Below are positions 42,762-51,620 of a DNA stretch of 64,000 bases, in pieces (the first letter of the stretch is position 1; every line of letters begins with the position of its first letter). Origin of the DNA: Taibaiella koreensis (GTDB taxonomy: Bacteria; Bacteroidota; Bacteroidia; Chitinophagales; Chitinophagaceae). Below the pieces are notes generated by a model that was not told the origin of the DNA, did no database searches, and was given only the letters and a program-made list of their open reading frames with translations. Where the stretch lies: positions 558,001-622,000 of the forward strand of contig NZ_QVNU01000001.1 of NCBI RefSeq assembly GCF_003545715.1, given 5' to 3'. A program made the translations under genes and the position numbers.

Positions 42762-43841
42762 CTACCCCCGTCCCATATCCCTGAGGAAATTGACGTGCGC
42801 CAGCACGGCCTTGCGCATGGTCGGGTATTCGATGTATTCCAGCTTATATTCCTGGCATACCTTTTTCACGATCTTGCTGATGGCAGGGTAGTGGATGTGG
42901 GAGATCTTTGGGAACAGGTGGTGCTCGATCTGGAAATTGAGACCGCCCACAAACCAGTTGATGATCTTATCCTTTGTGGCGAAGTTGGCCGTAGTCTTGA
43001 TCTGGTGTGCGGCAAATTCATCAGGCATTTTATGCGTCTCCTGGTCGGCCACAGGAAAATGTGCATCCTCTACGGTATGCGCCAGCTGAAACACGATGCT
43101 GAGGATGAAGCCACCCACCAGGCTCAGGGTAAGGAAGCCGATGAGCCACTCGAGCCAGCCGAGCACCACAATAGGGATCACGACGAATACGGCAGCATGC
43201 CATAGCTTCACGACCCAGAAACGTACGTGATCGGCTACAGACATCTTTTTCAACGGCATATCGCCGATCTTACGGGAAAAATATTTGTTGTAATCACTGA
43301 AGAATACCCAAAAGATATACATCCACATGTACAGGACCACAAAATAGATATGCTGGAAGCGGTGTAGCTTGTAATGTTTTTGTGTAGGCGCCATCCGCAT
43401 CAGCGCGCCAATCTCAATGTCGTCATCCACACCGTCGATATTGGTGTAAGTATGATGAATCATGTTGTGCTTCATATTCCACATAAACTGGCTGGCCCCC
43501 AGCATACTGCTGGACCAGGAAGCGATCTTATTGATGGTCTTGCTTTCACTGAAGCTGCCGTGTCCGCCATCGTGCATCACATTAAAGCCTATAGATGCTA
43601 TAATGCAACCCATCAGCGCGCATTCGGGAATGGCCCAATACCATGCCGGCTGAAAAATGAGCAGGTGAAGATAGAGCGCTACGAAACCCAGAACAAGCAC
43701 GATCGCTTTGTGCCACAACGCAAAATTGCCGGTCTGTTTCAGGTTGTTTTCGGCAAAATATTGCTGTACACGGTGTTTTAGCTCCTGATGCAGCGAATGC
43801 CTGGTGCCCGGAAATTTAGGAAGCGCGTTTGTTGAACTCAT
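42762..43841 (-). CDS. Front-end type fatty acid desaturase
   Basis: A 359-residue integral-membrane di-iron enzyme with the three histidine boxes: HDGGH (90-94), HNMIHH (125-130) and QIEHH (304-308). The Gln in the third box marks front-end (delta-5/delta-6-like) desaturases. Four to six membrane helices flank the boxes. It would insert a cis double bond into a fatty acyl chain using oxygen and reduced ferredoxin or cytochrome b5-type donor; no fused cytochrome b5 domain is present. In Bacteroidota such enzymes act on acyl-lipids or acyl-CoA in cold adaptation. The 14-bp repeat array is in its 3' untranslated region. Confidence 0.9.
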   Translation of the reverse strand: MSSTNALPKFPGTRHSLHQELKHRVQQYFAENNLKQTGNFALWHKAIVLVLGFVALYLHLLIFQPAWYWAIPECALMGCIIASIGFNVMHDGGHGSFSESKTINKIASWSSSMLGASQFMWNMKHNMIHHTYTNIDGVDDDIEIGALMRMAPTQKHYKLHRFQHIYFVVLYMWMYIFWVFFSDYNKYFSRKIGDMPLKKMSVADHVRFWVVKLWHAAVFVVIPIVVLGWLEWLIGFLTLSLVGGFILSIVFQLAHTVEDAHFPVADQETHKMPDEFAAHQIKTTANFATKDKIINWFVGGLNFQIEHHLFPKISHIHYPAISKIVKKVCQEYKLEYIEYPTMRKAVLAHVNFLRDMGRG

Positions 43842-44025
43842 GAATGCCTGTTAGCCTGAAATTAATTTTGCGGCACAAAGGTCGGAAATATTTCCGGTAG
43901 TTCCTCGTTTATACGCATCGAATATTCATATAGGCCTACGGCGGGAGCAATATAGGACACGGAGTATCAGCTATCCTGCATGATCATGCGGCGTTGCAGT
44001 CTGTAGCTATGACCTGTGGGAAGAA

Positions 44026-45039
44026 TCAACGGTAAGGCTGGGGCGCGGAGATGATCATCTTTGTGCTGTCCCCGCTCTTATAATAGAGGGTATCGCTTTT
44101 CATGTTAATGTATTTGCCTTCGGCGTACGAATAGCCCCGGCCCGTGCTGTCGAAGGTGACTGTTTTGCAACGATAGACCCGGCACAGGGAATCACGTACC
44201 CGTGCTTCGTTCAGTGTGTTGGATGCCAGCAACCTTTGTTCGGCAACCAGCACGGCGACGTAATCATCTGCTGCGATATCGCCCGTTTGTAAGGCCCGTT
44301 GTACCAGGGGCAGGCAGGCTTTCAGGTTTTCCAGCTGGTCAAGATTAACGATCATGGAAATCTGCTCTTCCGCTGCCGGCCCTACGGCAGTTCTGGTGAA
44401 GAGATTGCCGTTGTCCTGCAGGAGCGAAACCAATTGCTGCGACCAGTCAGCTACATCTTCCTTATATCGCTGTTCTATCTGCAGCCGCCGCGCTTTGGAT
44501 AATTCCTGCTTTTGATCATAGTTGTGTTTCTCCTTTAATCGTTGCCATTGAGCGTTCAGCAGCAGAAGCTTTAGGCCGGTGTTCCGGTCGGGATAGTAAT
44601 CCAGTGTGCGATAGTAATCCGATACTCTTGTTACGATCAGACGCTGCAGAAAGGTATCGGTTGCCAGTGCCGGTCCGAAAGTATAATCGTTGAGCATGTC
44701 GAAGGGATTACCGCCGCCGCCGGTGAGCTTCAAACCATAATCGGCATTGTTCTGCACATAAAGGTAGGCTGTGGAGCGGTCATTCTTATACCAGTAGGCG
44801 GTGGCCAGCGCCAGCTCCAGCTTGCTGTAATCGATGAAATTCTCTTTTCGTGCCCGGCTGCAATATTGTATGGCCGAATCATATTGGCCCGCGGCAAACA
44901 AAGTATTCAGCTGGGCTATGGCCTGGCTTTCTTTTTTATAATAGGCATCATCCCGCGACACCATGTAGTGCCTGGTCTGGAAGGCGACGCACTGGCTTAC
45001 CGCGACCAACAGGCCGCATAGGAGCATGCTTTTTTTCAT
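44026..45039 (-). CDS. Secreted protein of unknown function, TPR-like start
   Basis: A 337-residue protein with signal peptide MKKSMLLCGLLVAVSQCVAFQ. The first part (about 40-100) has a helical pattern with AIAQLNTLFAAGQYDSAIQYC and LELALATAYWYKNDRSTAYLY, like two tetratricopeptide helices. The remainder (100-280) is mostly helical and polar. The last 50 residues switch to short beta strands ending GYSYAEGKYINMKSDTLYYKS. No catalytic motif is visible. It is divergent from the BamA/TamA-like barrel gene; the start regions face each other with only 76 bases between them, so their promoters overlap. An accessory role to that barrel is possible but not shown. Confidence 0.65.
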   Translation of the reverse strand: MKKSMLLCGLLVAVSQCVAFQTRHYMVSRDDAYYKKESQAIAQLNTLFAAGQYDSAIQYCSRARKENFIDYSKLELALATAYWYKNDRSTAYLYVQNNADYGLKLTGGGGNPFDMLNDYTFGPALATDTFLQRLIVTRVSDYYRTLDYYPDRNTGLKLLLLNAQWQRLKEKHNYDQKQELSKARRLQIEQRYKEDVADWSQQLVSLLQDNGNLFTRTAVGPAAEEQISMIVNLDQLENLKACLPLVQRALQTGDIAADDYVAVLVAEQRLLASNTLNEARVRDSLCRVYRCKTVTFDSTGRGYSYAEGKYINMKSDTLYYKSGDSTKMIISAPQPYR

Positions 45040-45115
45040 GGACAGGTAATTTTTGCCAGTCCAATTTAAGAAAATCCGGGTAACCAAATAAAAACTACTT
45101 TTGGTTTTCGTCCTT

Positions 45116-46912
45116 ATGGCGCTCATGAAACGGTACTTATTGCCTTTGGTCCTGGCGGCTTGTCTGTGCCTGCCATCGTTCCGCGCTTCGGCCCAGCAAA
45201 TGAGCCTGGTGCTGGAAGCCGTGGATACGCCTGTGTCGTACCTCGATAAAAAGCCGTTGCCTGCACGGCAGACGTTCGACAATCCTCCGGAGGCCTTTGC
45301 TTATCTCCGTGACCTGGTACCGCGTATCAGGGAGCAGGGATACCTGGCAGCCTCGACCGATAGCGTTATTTATGCCGATACTACGATTACAGTACGGCTT
45401 TACAGGGGGCCAAGATACCGCTGGGCCCGGCTTTCCTTCGATAAGATACCGGCTGCGCTGCTGACCGGCATGGGTATAGCGGCGAGGGACTGGGAGGGGC
45501 AGCCGGTCGGGCCCCGGCGATTAACAGCGCTTAGCGAGCGTATGCTGAAGTATTGCGAAGACAATGGCTATCCTTTTGCGTATACCACCTTCAGCGATAT
45601 TGAAGGTAAACCAGATGAGCTGAAAGCCTCGATGGTGCTGGAGCGGGGAGAGCTTGTGCGGTACGATACCCTGGTAATAGAAGGCGAAGTGGAAGTGTCC
45701 CGCGAATTCCTGCAACAGTATCTTGGCATCAGGCAGGGCGATCTCTACAATGAAAGCCAGCTACGCCTGCTGAGCAAAAGACTGAGTGAGCTACCCTTCC
45801 TCCAGGAAGCACAGCCCTGGCGAATCGACTTCAGCGTGATGGGCACCAAGCTGCACCTTTACCTGAAGGAGAAGAAGGCAAACCAGCTGAACGGTATCAT
45901 TGGTCTGCAGCCCAATACGGTGGAGACCGGTAAATTCCTGCTGACGGCCGATATTCTTCTGGCGTTGAAAAATGTGCTCGGCTATGGCGAGAGCATTGCT
46001 GCAACGTATCAAAACCTGCAATACAAATCGCCGCGTTTTCATGCCGATGCCGCACTACCTTATCTGCTGGGAACGCCTTTCGGACTGGAAGGCAGCTTCG
46101 ATCTCTTCAAAAGGGATACCACCTTCCGGCGTACCTCTTTCGATGCCGGTGTCCGGTACCAGTTTAACGCTACGGACTATGTAAAGGTAGGTTACCAGAC
46201 CTTTAGCAACCGGCTGATTACGGCCGATACCAATTATGTACGCAACAACCGCAAGCTACCCGATAACCTGGATGTGACCACGAAGGGAGCAACTGTAGAG
46301 TTTTATATGGATCGCACCGATTACCGGCTCAATCCCCGGAAAGGTTGGCAGGCAAAGGTTTCGGCCTCGGGGTTGGTTCGTTCCGTACTTACCAATGATG
46401 CGATCACCGGTATCAGCGACGGGTCGGGATTCGACTATGCAACGCTCTACGATACCGCTAATACAGATAAATACCAATATCGTATCTCTGGTTCGGGTAA
46501 TTATTATTTCCCCCTTGCCCGCAATATCAGCTTGCGCTTGGGTTACAATGCCGGATATATCAGCGGCAAGCGTCTTTTCCTTAATGAGCTGTACCAGCTG
46601 GGCGGATTCAAATTACTGCGGGGATTCGACGAGCAAAGTATCTATGCGAGCCAGTATCATGTGGGTACCCTGGAGCTGAGGCTGCTGCTGGGCCGCAATT
46701 CCTGCTTTTACCTCTTCAGCGATAATGCCTATATCCAGGCCATCTATACAGATATCCGCCACGACGATTACCCGGTAAGCTTCGGAGGTGGTATTACGCT
46801 CGAAAATAAATCGGGAATATTTAACGTGGCGATAGGCCTGGGTAAGCATAGCGGGGAAAACTTCCAGTTCCGGCAGGCGAAACTGCATTTCGGCTATACC
46901 GCCTATTTTTAA
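45116..46912 (+). CDS. BamA/TamA family outer membrane protein
   Basis: A 598-residue outer-membrane protein; starts at ATG 45116 or 45125 both give signal peptide KRYLLPLVLAACLCLPSFRA. Two to three POTRA-like modules occupy about residues 70-270, with YDTLVIEGEVEVSREFLQQYLGIRQGDLYNESQL as the clearest. A 16-stranded Omp85 barrel follows, with the conserved loop L6 motif LRGFDEQS (the VRGF-type signature) and an aromatic C-terminus (FGYTAYF). Omp85 proteins insert or translocate proteins or lipids across the outer membrane. This is shorter than BamA and closer to TamA or patatin-less surface-lipoprotein exporters of Bacteroidota. The gene is monocistronic. Confidence 0.85.
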   Translation: MALMKRYLLPLVLAACLCLPSFRASAQQMSLVLEAVDTPVSYLDKKPLPARQTFDNPPEAFAYLRDLVPRIREQGYLAASTDSVIYADTTITVRLYRGPRYRWARLSFDKIPAALLTGMGIAARDWEGQPVGPRRLTALSERMLKYCEDNGYPFAYTTFSDIEGKPDELKASMVLERGELVRYDTLVIEGEVEVSREFLQQYLGIRQGDLYNESQLRLLSKRLSELPFLQEAQPWRIDFSVMGTKLHLYLKEKKANQLNGIIGLQPNTVETGKFLLTADILLALKNVLGYGESIAATYQNLQYKSPRFHADAALPYLLGTPFGLEGSFDLFKRDTTFRRTSFDAGVRYQFNATDYVKVGYQTFSNRLITADTNYVRNNRKLPDNLDVTTKGATVEFYMDRTDYRLNPRKGWQAKVSASGLVRSVLTNDAITGISDGSGFDYATLYDTANTDKYQYRISGSGNYYFPLARNISLRLGYNAGYISGKRLFLNELYQLGGFKLLRGFDEQSIYASQYHVGTLELRLLLGRNSCFYLFSDNAYIQAIYTDIRHDDYPVSFGGGITLENKSGIFNVAIGLGKHSGENFQFRQAKLHFGYTAYF

Positions 46913-46934
46913 AAGGATATCCTTTTGCTCTTTT

Positions 46935-46971
46935 TGGGAAAAAAGAAGGGCCATCCGCAACGGATAACCCT
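46935..46971 (-). terminator. Terminator of FKBP gene
   Basis: On the minus strand AGGGTTATCCG pairs with CGGATGGCCCT (two G-T pairs) around TTG, followed by TCTTTTTTCCC. It follows the FKBP gene. Confidence 0.65.
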
Positions 46972-46998
46972 TTCAAACCAGCTGCCGTATAACAGGCC

Positions 46999-47433
46999 TT
47001 AGTTGATGCCCAGCAATTCCACGTCAAATATTAAAGTTGAATTGGGGCCAATATCGCTACCCATCTGGCGGCTGCCGTATCCCAGCGCCGAAGGGATAAA
47101 GAAACGGTATTTGCTACCCAGGCTCATGAGCTGCACGCCTTCGGTCCAGCCGGCGATCACCTGGTTGAGTGGAAAGGTTGCAGGCTGGCCGCGCTGCACC
47201 GAGCTGTCAAATATTTTACCGTCGATAAGCGTACCATGGTAATGGCAGGTAACGCGGTTGCTCGCGACGGGTTTAGGGCCCTCGCCTTCTTTCAGCACCA
47301 GGTATTGGAGGCCGCTGGGGAGACTTACAACACCTTCCTTATTTTTGTTCTCTTCGAGAAAGGCCTCTCCGGCCTTCAGGTTGGCTTCTGCTTTTTCCTT
47401 GTTCTTGGAAGCCAGTATATCTGCTATACCCAT
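46999..47433 (-). CDS. FKBP-type peptidyl-prolyl cis-trans isomerase
   Basis: A 144-residue cytoplasmic protein without a signal peptide. A short helical leader (NKEKAEANLKAGEAFLEENK) is the usual FklB/Mip-type dimerisation helix end, here cut down, and the FKBP domain (about 50-144) follows. Active-site motifs are present: CHYHGTLIDGKIFDSSVQRG, PATFPLNQVIAGWTEGVQLM, YRFFIPSALGYG and NSTLIFDVELLGI. It catalyses proline isomerisation and may act as a chaperone. In this phylum most FklB-like proteins are exported; this one starts MGIADILASKNKEKAE, with no secretion signal, so it is cytoplasmic. It is monocistronic. Confidence 0.92.
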   Translation of the reverse strand: MGIADILASKNKEKAEANLKAGEAFLEENKNKEGVVSLPSGLQYLVLKEGEGPKPVASNRVTCHYHGTLIDGKIFDSSVQRGQPATFPLNQVIAGWTEGVQLMSLGSKYRFFIPSALGYGSRQMGSDIGPNSTLIFDVELLGIN

Positions 47434-47691
47434 ATGAAAATTTTGTTGCGAAAATAAGCAAATTGCGGCATGGACGCACGCCGGATACAGTATGATCTAT
47501 GCGCAGTGGTATAGAATGCAAGGGGCGTCATACATTATCACACCTTTAACCAACTTCTTTGCCCGGTAGTTGTTATATAGGTACAACGAATATTTACAAC
47601 GCATTCGGAAGATACTGGCAGTGCTATAATTCAGTAGAGTTGTTTTGTGATGCGTTTTCAATATGGCACTGTTAGTGTTTTGATTGTGAAA

Positions 47692-47726
47692 GCCTTCGTT
47701 CCTCTTCAGGAGCGGAGGCATTTTTT
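47692..47726 (+). terminator. Orphan plus-strand terminator
   Basis: GCCTTCGTTCCT pairs with AGGAGCGGAGGC (two G-T pairs) around CTTC, followed by TTTTTT. No plus-strand gene lies upstream; the gap 47434-47825 is bounded by minus-strand genes. An unannotated RNA or a very short gene may end here; I found no good TANNTTTG upstream. Confidence 0.5.
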
Positions 47727-47776
47727 ACCATGCAACAGGTCGCTTTGGCGCTCTATTTCAGGGGGACGGAAAAATA

Positions 47777-47803
47777 AAAAGGGCCACACACGGCGGCCCT
47801 TTT
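47777..47803. terminator. Terminator of the His-tailed barrel gene
   Basis: AAAAGGGCC (47777-47785) pairs with GGCCCTTTT (47795-47803); it lies 23 bases past the barrel gene stop and reads in both directions. Confidence 0.7.
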
Positions 47804-47825
47804 ATTATCGATTCAGCGACAAGCA

Positions 47826-48512
47826 TTAATCTTCGCTATTGTCTTCTTTTTTATCTTGTTCAATTTCTTCTTTTTCCATGCGGCTGCCATGATTCATTTT
47901 CATGTGGTGGCCTTTACGATGGCCGTGACCGCAGAAGATATTCTTGGACACACCAATATGAGCCTGGCTGCCGAAAGTCAGGTTGAAGCCTGTAGCAGCG
48001 TTTTTTGCACCGGAAGCTTTGAGGGTTTCGAATTCGGCGCCACCAAAAGAGAAATTGAGGGCAAAGCCTTTGTGGACCATGATGGCGATGGCCGGTGTTA
48101 CTGTAGCCCGGAAGCCATTGGAATGAAGCGCTTTAACGCCTGATGCGGTGCTACCGTCGCTGTTTCCCAGATACAAAGCTTCTGCCTGAGCATAGAACGC
48201 AAAGATCTTGTTGAGCGGCTGGGTGTAACGGCCAAAAACGCCGGCGGTGTATTCGTTGTTGTAGGTCCAGTCTTTGGCGCCGCTGGCCTTACGCCTTGTA
48301 GTACCAAAAGAGCCGGTAACACCCAGTGTCCAATGATCGTCGAACTGGTAGCCTACACCAGGATGGATGTTAAGGCCCAAAGTTTTATTATCGCCGGCAT
48401 CTTTGCGTGTATTGATGCCCAGGTCACCGAATACCAGAACACTATTGGCCTGTGCGTTTGCAGCCATGGCTGCGCCTCCGATCAGTAAAGCAGAAAGGAT
48501 AACTTTTTTCAT
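47826..48512 (-). CDS. Outer membrane beta-barrel protein with His/Met-rich C-terminal tail
   Basis: A 228-residue protein with signal peptide MKKVILSALLIGGAAMAANA and an eight-strand OmpA-like barrel (22-193: GVGYQFDDHWTLGVTGSFG, GVFGRYTQPLNKIFAFYAQA, FNLTFGSQAHIGVSKNIF). Such small porin-family barrels normally stop at the last strand, here GVSKNIF at 187-193. This one continues for 35 residues: a Cys, five His and three Met (CGHGHRKGHHMKMNHGSRM, 194-212), then an acidic run. The tail would sit in the periplasm and resembles metal-binding stretches. A double palindromic site lies 27 bases upstream of the start. The function of the barrel is unknown. Confidence 0.8.
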   Translation of the reverse strand: MKKVILSALLIGGAAMAANAQANSVLVFGDLGINTRKDAGDNKTLGLNIHPGVGYQFDDHWTLGVTGSFGTTRRKASGAKDWTYNNEYTAGVFGRYTQPLNKIFAFYAQAEALYLGNSDGSTASGVKALHSNGFRATVTPAIAIMVHKGFALNFSFGGAEFETLKASGAKNAATGFNLTFGSQAHIGVSKNIFCGHGHRKGHHMKMNHGSRMEKEEIEQDKKEDNSED

Positions 48513-48538
48513 AAAAAAATTGAGGGTTAGTTAAATGG

Positions 48539-48568
48539 ATTACGCCGTAATTTTAATTACGGCGTAAT
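48539..48568. promoter_or_regulatory. Two adjacent 13-bp palindromic sites
   Basis: ATTACGCCGTAAT (48539-48551) and ATTACGGCGTAAT (48556-48568) are separated by TTTA. Each half is itself a near-perfect palindrome, ATTACG-N-CGTAAT, and the pair forms a longer perfect inverted repeat. The element sits 27 bases upstream of the barrel gene start, where an operator would be expected. No T-run follows on the minus strand, so it is not a terminator. Confidence 0.6.
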
Positions 48569-48653
48569 AGTACTACGAAGATTTTGATTTTAATAGCAAG
48601 CGGCATGTTTTTTTCTCGTTAATGCCCTCGTATTCATTGTTTTGCTTAAGTTA

Positions 48654-50852
48654 TTAACGCAGCTCATTTTCTATTGCGGTATCATATTGCGTTTTCCAGG
48701 ATGCGGTAGCGCTCCAGTCGGCGCCATCGATCACAATATTGCCTGCGGTAACCGTGCCCAGGTATTCCAGGGGATGATCACCAACGGCGGCTTCGAAAGC
48801 TGCTTTCTGACCCGGGTTTACGCTCACCACTACGCGACTTTGTGCTTCGCCGAAGAGGAAGGCATCGGGACGTAGTTCGCTGTTCAGCGCAATGGAAAAA
48901 CCTTTATCATTTACGGCCGCGCTTTCGAGCAGGGTAGTGAACAGGCCACCTTCACTCACGTCGTGGGCCGACAGGACCAATTTGTCCTTAATGAGCGAAG
49001 CTACTTTGTTTTGGAGGGCTGCTTCTTCCTGCAGGTCGAAATGTGGCGCGGGGCTATGGGTCACTTCGTGCAGCTTGAACAGGTACTCCGAACCGTTGAT
49101 ATCGTTGCGGCTGCGACCCAGCAGGTAAATATGATCGCCTTCGTTCTTAAAGTCCAGCGTCATGGCATGGCTGATATGATCCAGCACGCCTACCATGCCG
49201 ATGGTCGGCGTAGGGTACACGGGACCATCTTCCGACTGGTTGTAAAAGCTTACATTACCACCGGTAACCGGGGCGTCAAACTGGATACAGGCGTCGCTCA
49301 TGCCACGCAGTGCGTGCACAAACTGGTAGTAAACCTCAGGATTGTAGGGGTTACCGAAATTAAGACAGTTGGTCACACCTACGGGCTGGCCGCCACTGCA
49401 TACGATATTGCGGGCCGCCTCGCTCACCGCGATCATACCGCCTACATGCGGATTGAGGAATACATAGCGACTATTGCAGTCTACCGTTACTGCGAGCGCT
49501 TTGTCGGTACCATGAATACGTACGATAGCCGCATCCGAGGGGTTATTGGTCGAAGCATTGGCTGTACCTACCATCGAATCGTACTGATCGTATACCCAAC
49601 GTTTGGAAGCGATATTGGGCAGGCGGATGATCTGCTCTGCAACCGCTTTCAGGTCGCCGGGCCGGGGAATGCTGTTCTGATCGAATGCATTGACCTGTGC
49701 AAAATAAGCAGGTTCTTTATATTCACGCTCATATACCGGGGCACCGCCGCCCAGCACCAGGCTTTCGCCGGGCACGTCAGCCATCAATTCGCCATCCAGG
49801 TAGTATTTAAGACGCTCTTCTTTAGTCACTTCACCTATCTGCTCACAATGGATATCCCATTTGTCAAATATGGCCTGTACTTCGGCTTCCTTGCCTTTCT
49901 CGATCACGATCAGCATACGCTCCTGGCTCTCGCTCAGCAGCATTTCCCAGGCTTTCATATTTTCCTGGCGGGTGGGTACCTTGCTCAGGTCTATATTCAT
50001 GCCATGCTGGCCTTTGGCGCTCATCTCGGAAGTGGAGCAGCTGATGCCTGCTGCGCCCATATCCTGCATGCCGATCACGAGATCTTTGCCTACCAGTTCC
50101 ATGCAGGCTTCCAATAGTTTTTTCTCTTCGAAAGGGTCGCCTACCTGTACGGCCGGCAGTTGCTCGGCACTGTCTTCGGTAATATCGGCAGAAGCGAATG
50201 AAGCGCCGCCGATACCGTCTTTACCAGTCGCCGCACCTACGATAAATACGGGGTTGCCTTCGCCATAGGAAGTTGCAGAGAAGGTTTGTCCCACCTTTAC
50301 AATGCCCACGCTCATGGCATTTACCAGGGGATTGGTCTGGTAGCAATCTTCGAAGTATACCTCGCCGCCCACTGTAGGTACACCGAAACAGTTGCCGTAA
50401 TGGCTGATGCCTTTTACGATGCCTTTCAGCAGGTGCTGTGTTTTGGGGTTTTTCAGGTTACCAAAGCGCAGCGAGTTGAGGGCTGCGATAGGACGGGCGC
50501 CCATGGTAAAGATGTCACGGTGAATGCCGCCCACGCCTGTAGCCGCACCCTGGAAAGGTTCAATAGCCGAGGGGTGGTTGTGCGACTCGATCTTGAATAC
50601 TACCGCCAGGCCATCGCCGATATCGACCAGGCCCGCGTTCTCTTCGCCGGCTTTTACCAGCAGCCTGCTGCCATCGCGGGGAAGCTTTTTAAGGTATTTG
50701 ATGGAATTCTTGTAGCTGCAATGCTCGCTCCACATAACGGAGTACATCGCGGTTTCGTTGAAATTGGGCGTGCGGCCCAGTATCTTCTTGATTTCTTCAA
50801 ATTCTGCTTCCTGCAGTCCCAGTTGCCTGGCTTGATCGAGTGTTGCTTCCAT
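48654..50852 (-). CDS. purL: Phosphoribosylformylglycinamidine synthase subunit PurL
   Basis: A 732-residue protein of the small-PurL type, which works with PurS and PurQ. The conserved His44 lies in YSVMWSEHCSYKNS; ATP- and FGAR-binding motifs include FKIESHNHPSAIEPFQGAATGVGG and the second-half ALAVTVDCNSRYV, with SAHDVSEGGLF near the C-terminus. It converts FGAR to FGAM in purine synthesis using ammonia from PurQ. Neither purS nor purQ is in the window. A TACTTTTG element at 50914-50921 is a good -7 box. The gene is complete and alone; purH is 36 kb away on the opposite strand. Confidence 0.97.
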   Translation of the reverse strand: MEATLDQARQLGLQEAEFEEIKKILGRTPNFNETAMYSVMWSEHCSYKNSIKYLKKLPRDGSRLLVKAGEENAGLVDIGDGLAVVFKIESHNHPSAIEPFQGAATGVGGIHRDIFTMGARPIAALNSLRFGNLKNPKTQHLLKGIVKGISHYGNCFGVPTVGGEVYFEDCYQTNPLVNAMSVGIVKVGQTFSATSYGEGNPVFIVGAATGKDGIGGASFASADITEDSAEQLPAVQVGDPFEEKKLLEACMELVGKDLVIGMQDMGAAGISCSTSEMSAKGQHGMNIDLSKVPTRQENMKAWEMLLSESQERMLIVIEKGKEAEVQAIFDKWDIHCEQIGEVTKEERLKYYLDGELMADVPGESLVLGGGAPVYEREYKEPAYFAQVNAFDQNSIPRPGDLKAVAEQIIRLPNIASKRWVYDQYDSMVGTANASTNNPSDAAIVRIHGTDKALAVTVDCNSRYVFLNPHVGGMIAVSEAARNIVCSGGQPVGVTNCLNFGNPYNPEVYYQFVHALRGMSDACIQFDAPVTGGNVSFYNQSEDGPVYPTPTIGMVGVLDHISHAMTLDFKNEGDHIYLLGRSRNDINGSEYLFKLHEVTHSPAPHFDLQEEAALQNKVASLIKDKLVLSAHDVSEGGLFTTLLESAAVNDKGFSIALNSELRPDAFLFGEAQSRVVVSVNPGQKAAFEAAVGDHPLEYLGTVTAGNIVIDGADWSATASWKTQYDTAIENELR

Positions 50853-50913
50853 TATGGAATGTGCGGATTGCGATTTAAGAATTACGATAGCCCGTACCGT
50901 ATTTTTGGAAATG

Positions 50914-50921
50914 CAAAAGTA
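50914..50921 (-). promoter_or_regulatory. purL -7 promoter element
   Basis: TACTTTTG on the minus strand fits TANNTTTG, 61 bases before the purL ATG. No clear TTG at -33. Confidence 0.4.
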
Positions 50922-51026
50922 GGTTAAGAAACGAAGAAATTAAAATGGAAATACCAGGAAAGGGCTATCGGAGCCTCCCCGGAACAGGCCAAAAATGTGG
51001 ATAGGCCGGCCCGCCGGGGCCTTTCG

Positions 51027-51557
51027 TTAGATATTGCCTTGTTTGCTGGAAGCCGGGATCGGTATTTCTCCGTTGAAAGTTTCTGTTCCGGTATACAAGG
51101 GCATGCCTAATAACCGCCACTCCCTGGTGGCCTCTACGATATATCGGAAATGCAGGTTGTCGGGCGCTGTTAATACTTGTACAGCTAAGGGTCTCCAGAC
51201 ATGGCCATAATGAAAGCCGGTTTGAAAAGATACGGCGCTCAGGGGCACGTAACGACCGCTGAGGGTATCACGCCCGTAATGGACACGGAGCAGGTAATTG
51301 CCGGACGGTGTTTCTTTTATACTAGTGGTCAGTTCATCGTAGATGTCATGTACAATGGTTGTGCGAAGGTGCTCCGGAGTCCTGAACGACACTGCTTTCC
51401 AGTTATGGCCGATAGAGGCTTGGGCGAGCAGGATGAAGAGTATTGCAGCTGCCGGTAACCTCCATTTCCTTTTAGTCGATTTTTCAGTACGTACAAGGGC
51501 ACCCAAAAACAGGATAAGTGTTGTAAGTGCCAGCAGGGAAAAAAGTAACTCGCTCAT
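51027..51557 (-). CDS. Membrane-anchored protein of unknown function
   Basis: A 176-residue protein starting MSELLFSLLALTTLILFLGA, an N-terminal membrane helix, then a basic loop (RTEKSTKRKWRLP) and a second hydrophobic segment (AAAILFILLAQASIG). The remaining ~120 residues form a beta-rich periplasmic domain (VHYGRDTLSGRYVPLSAVSF). No family is recognised. The start at ATG 51557 is chosen over 51590, whose extra 11 residues are hydrophobic but unneeded. It lies 63 bases downstream of the HExxH gene on the same strand and may share its transcript. Confidence 0.65.
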   Translation of the reverse strand: MSELLFSLLALTTLILFLGALVRTEKSTKRKWRLPAAAILFILLAQASIGHNWKAVSFRTPEHLRTTIVHDIYDELTTSIKETPSGNYLLRVHYGRDTLSGRYVPLSAVSFQTGFHYGHVWRPLAVQVLTAPDNLHFRYIVEATREWRLLGMPLYTGTETFNGEIPIPASSKQGNI

Positions 51558-51620
51558 GGGTCGGAAGTGTATTACAAAGATAAAGATCATTTGCCTGCCA
51601 TGAAATGGGCTTTGCTCCTC

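Noticed and set aside
48963-50117. A 384-residue open frame antisense to purL
   Set aside because: Shadow of purL codon bias; no family features.
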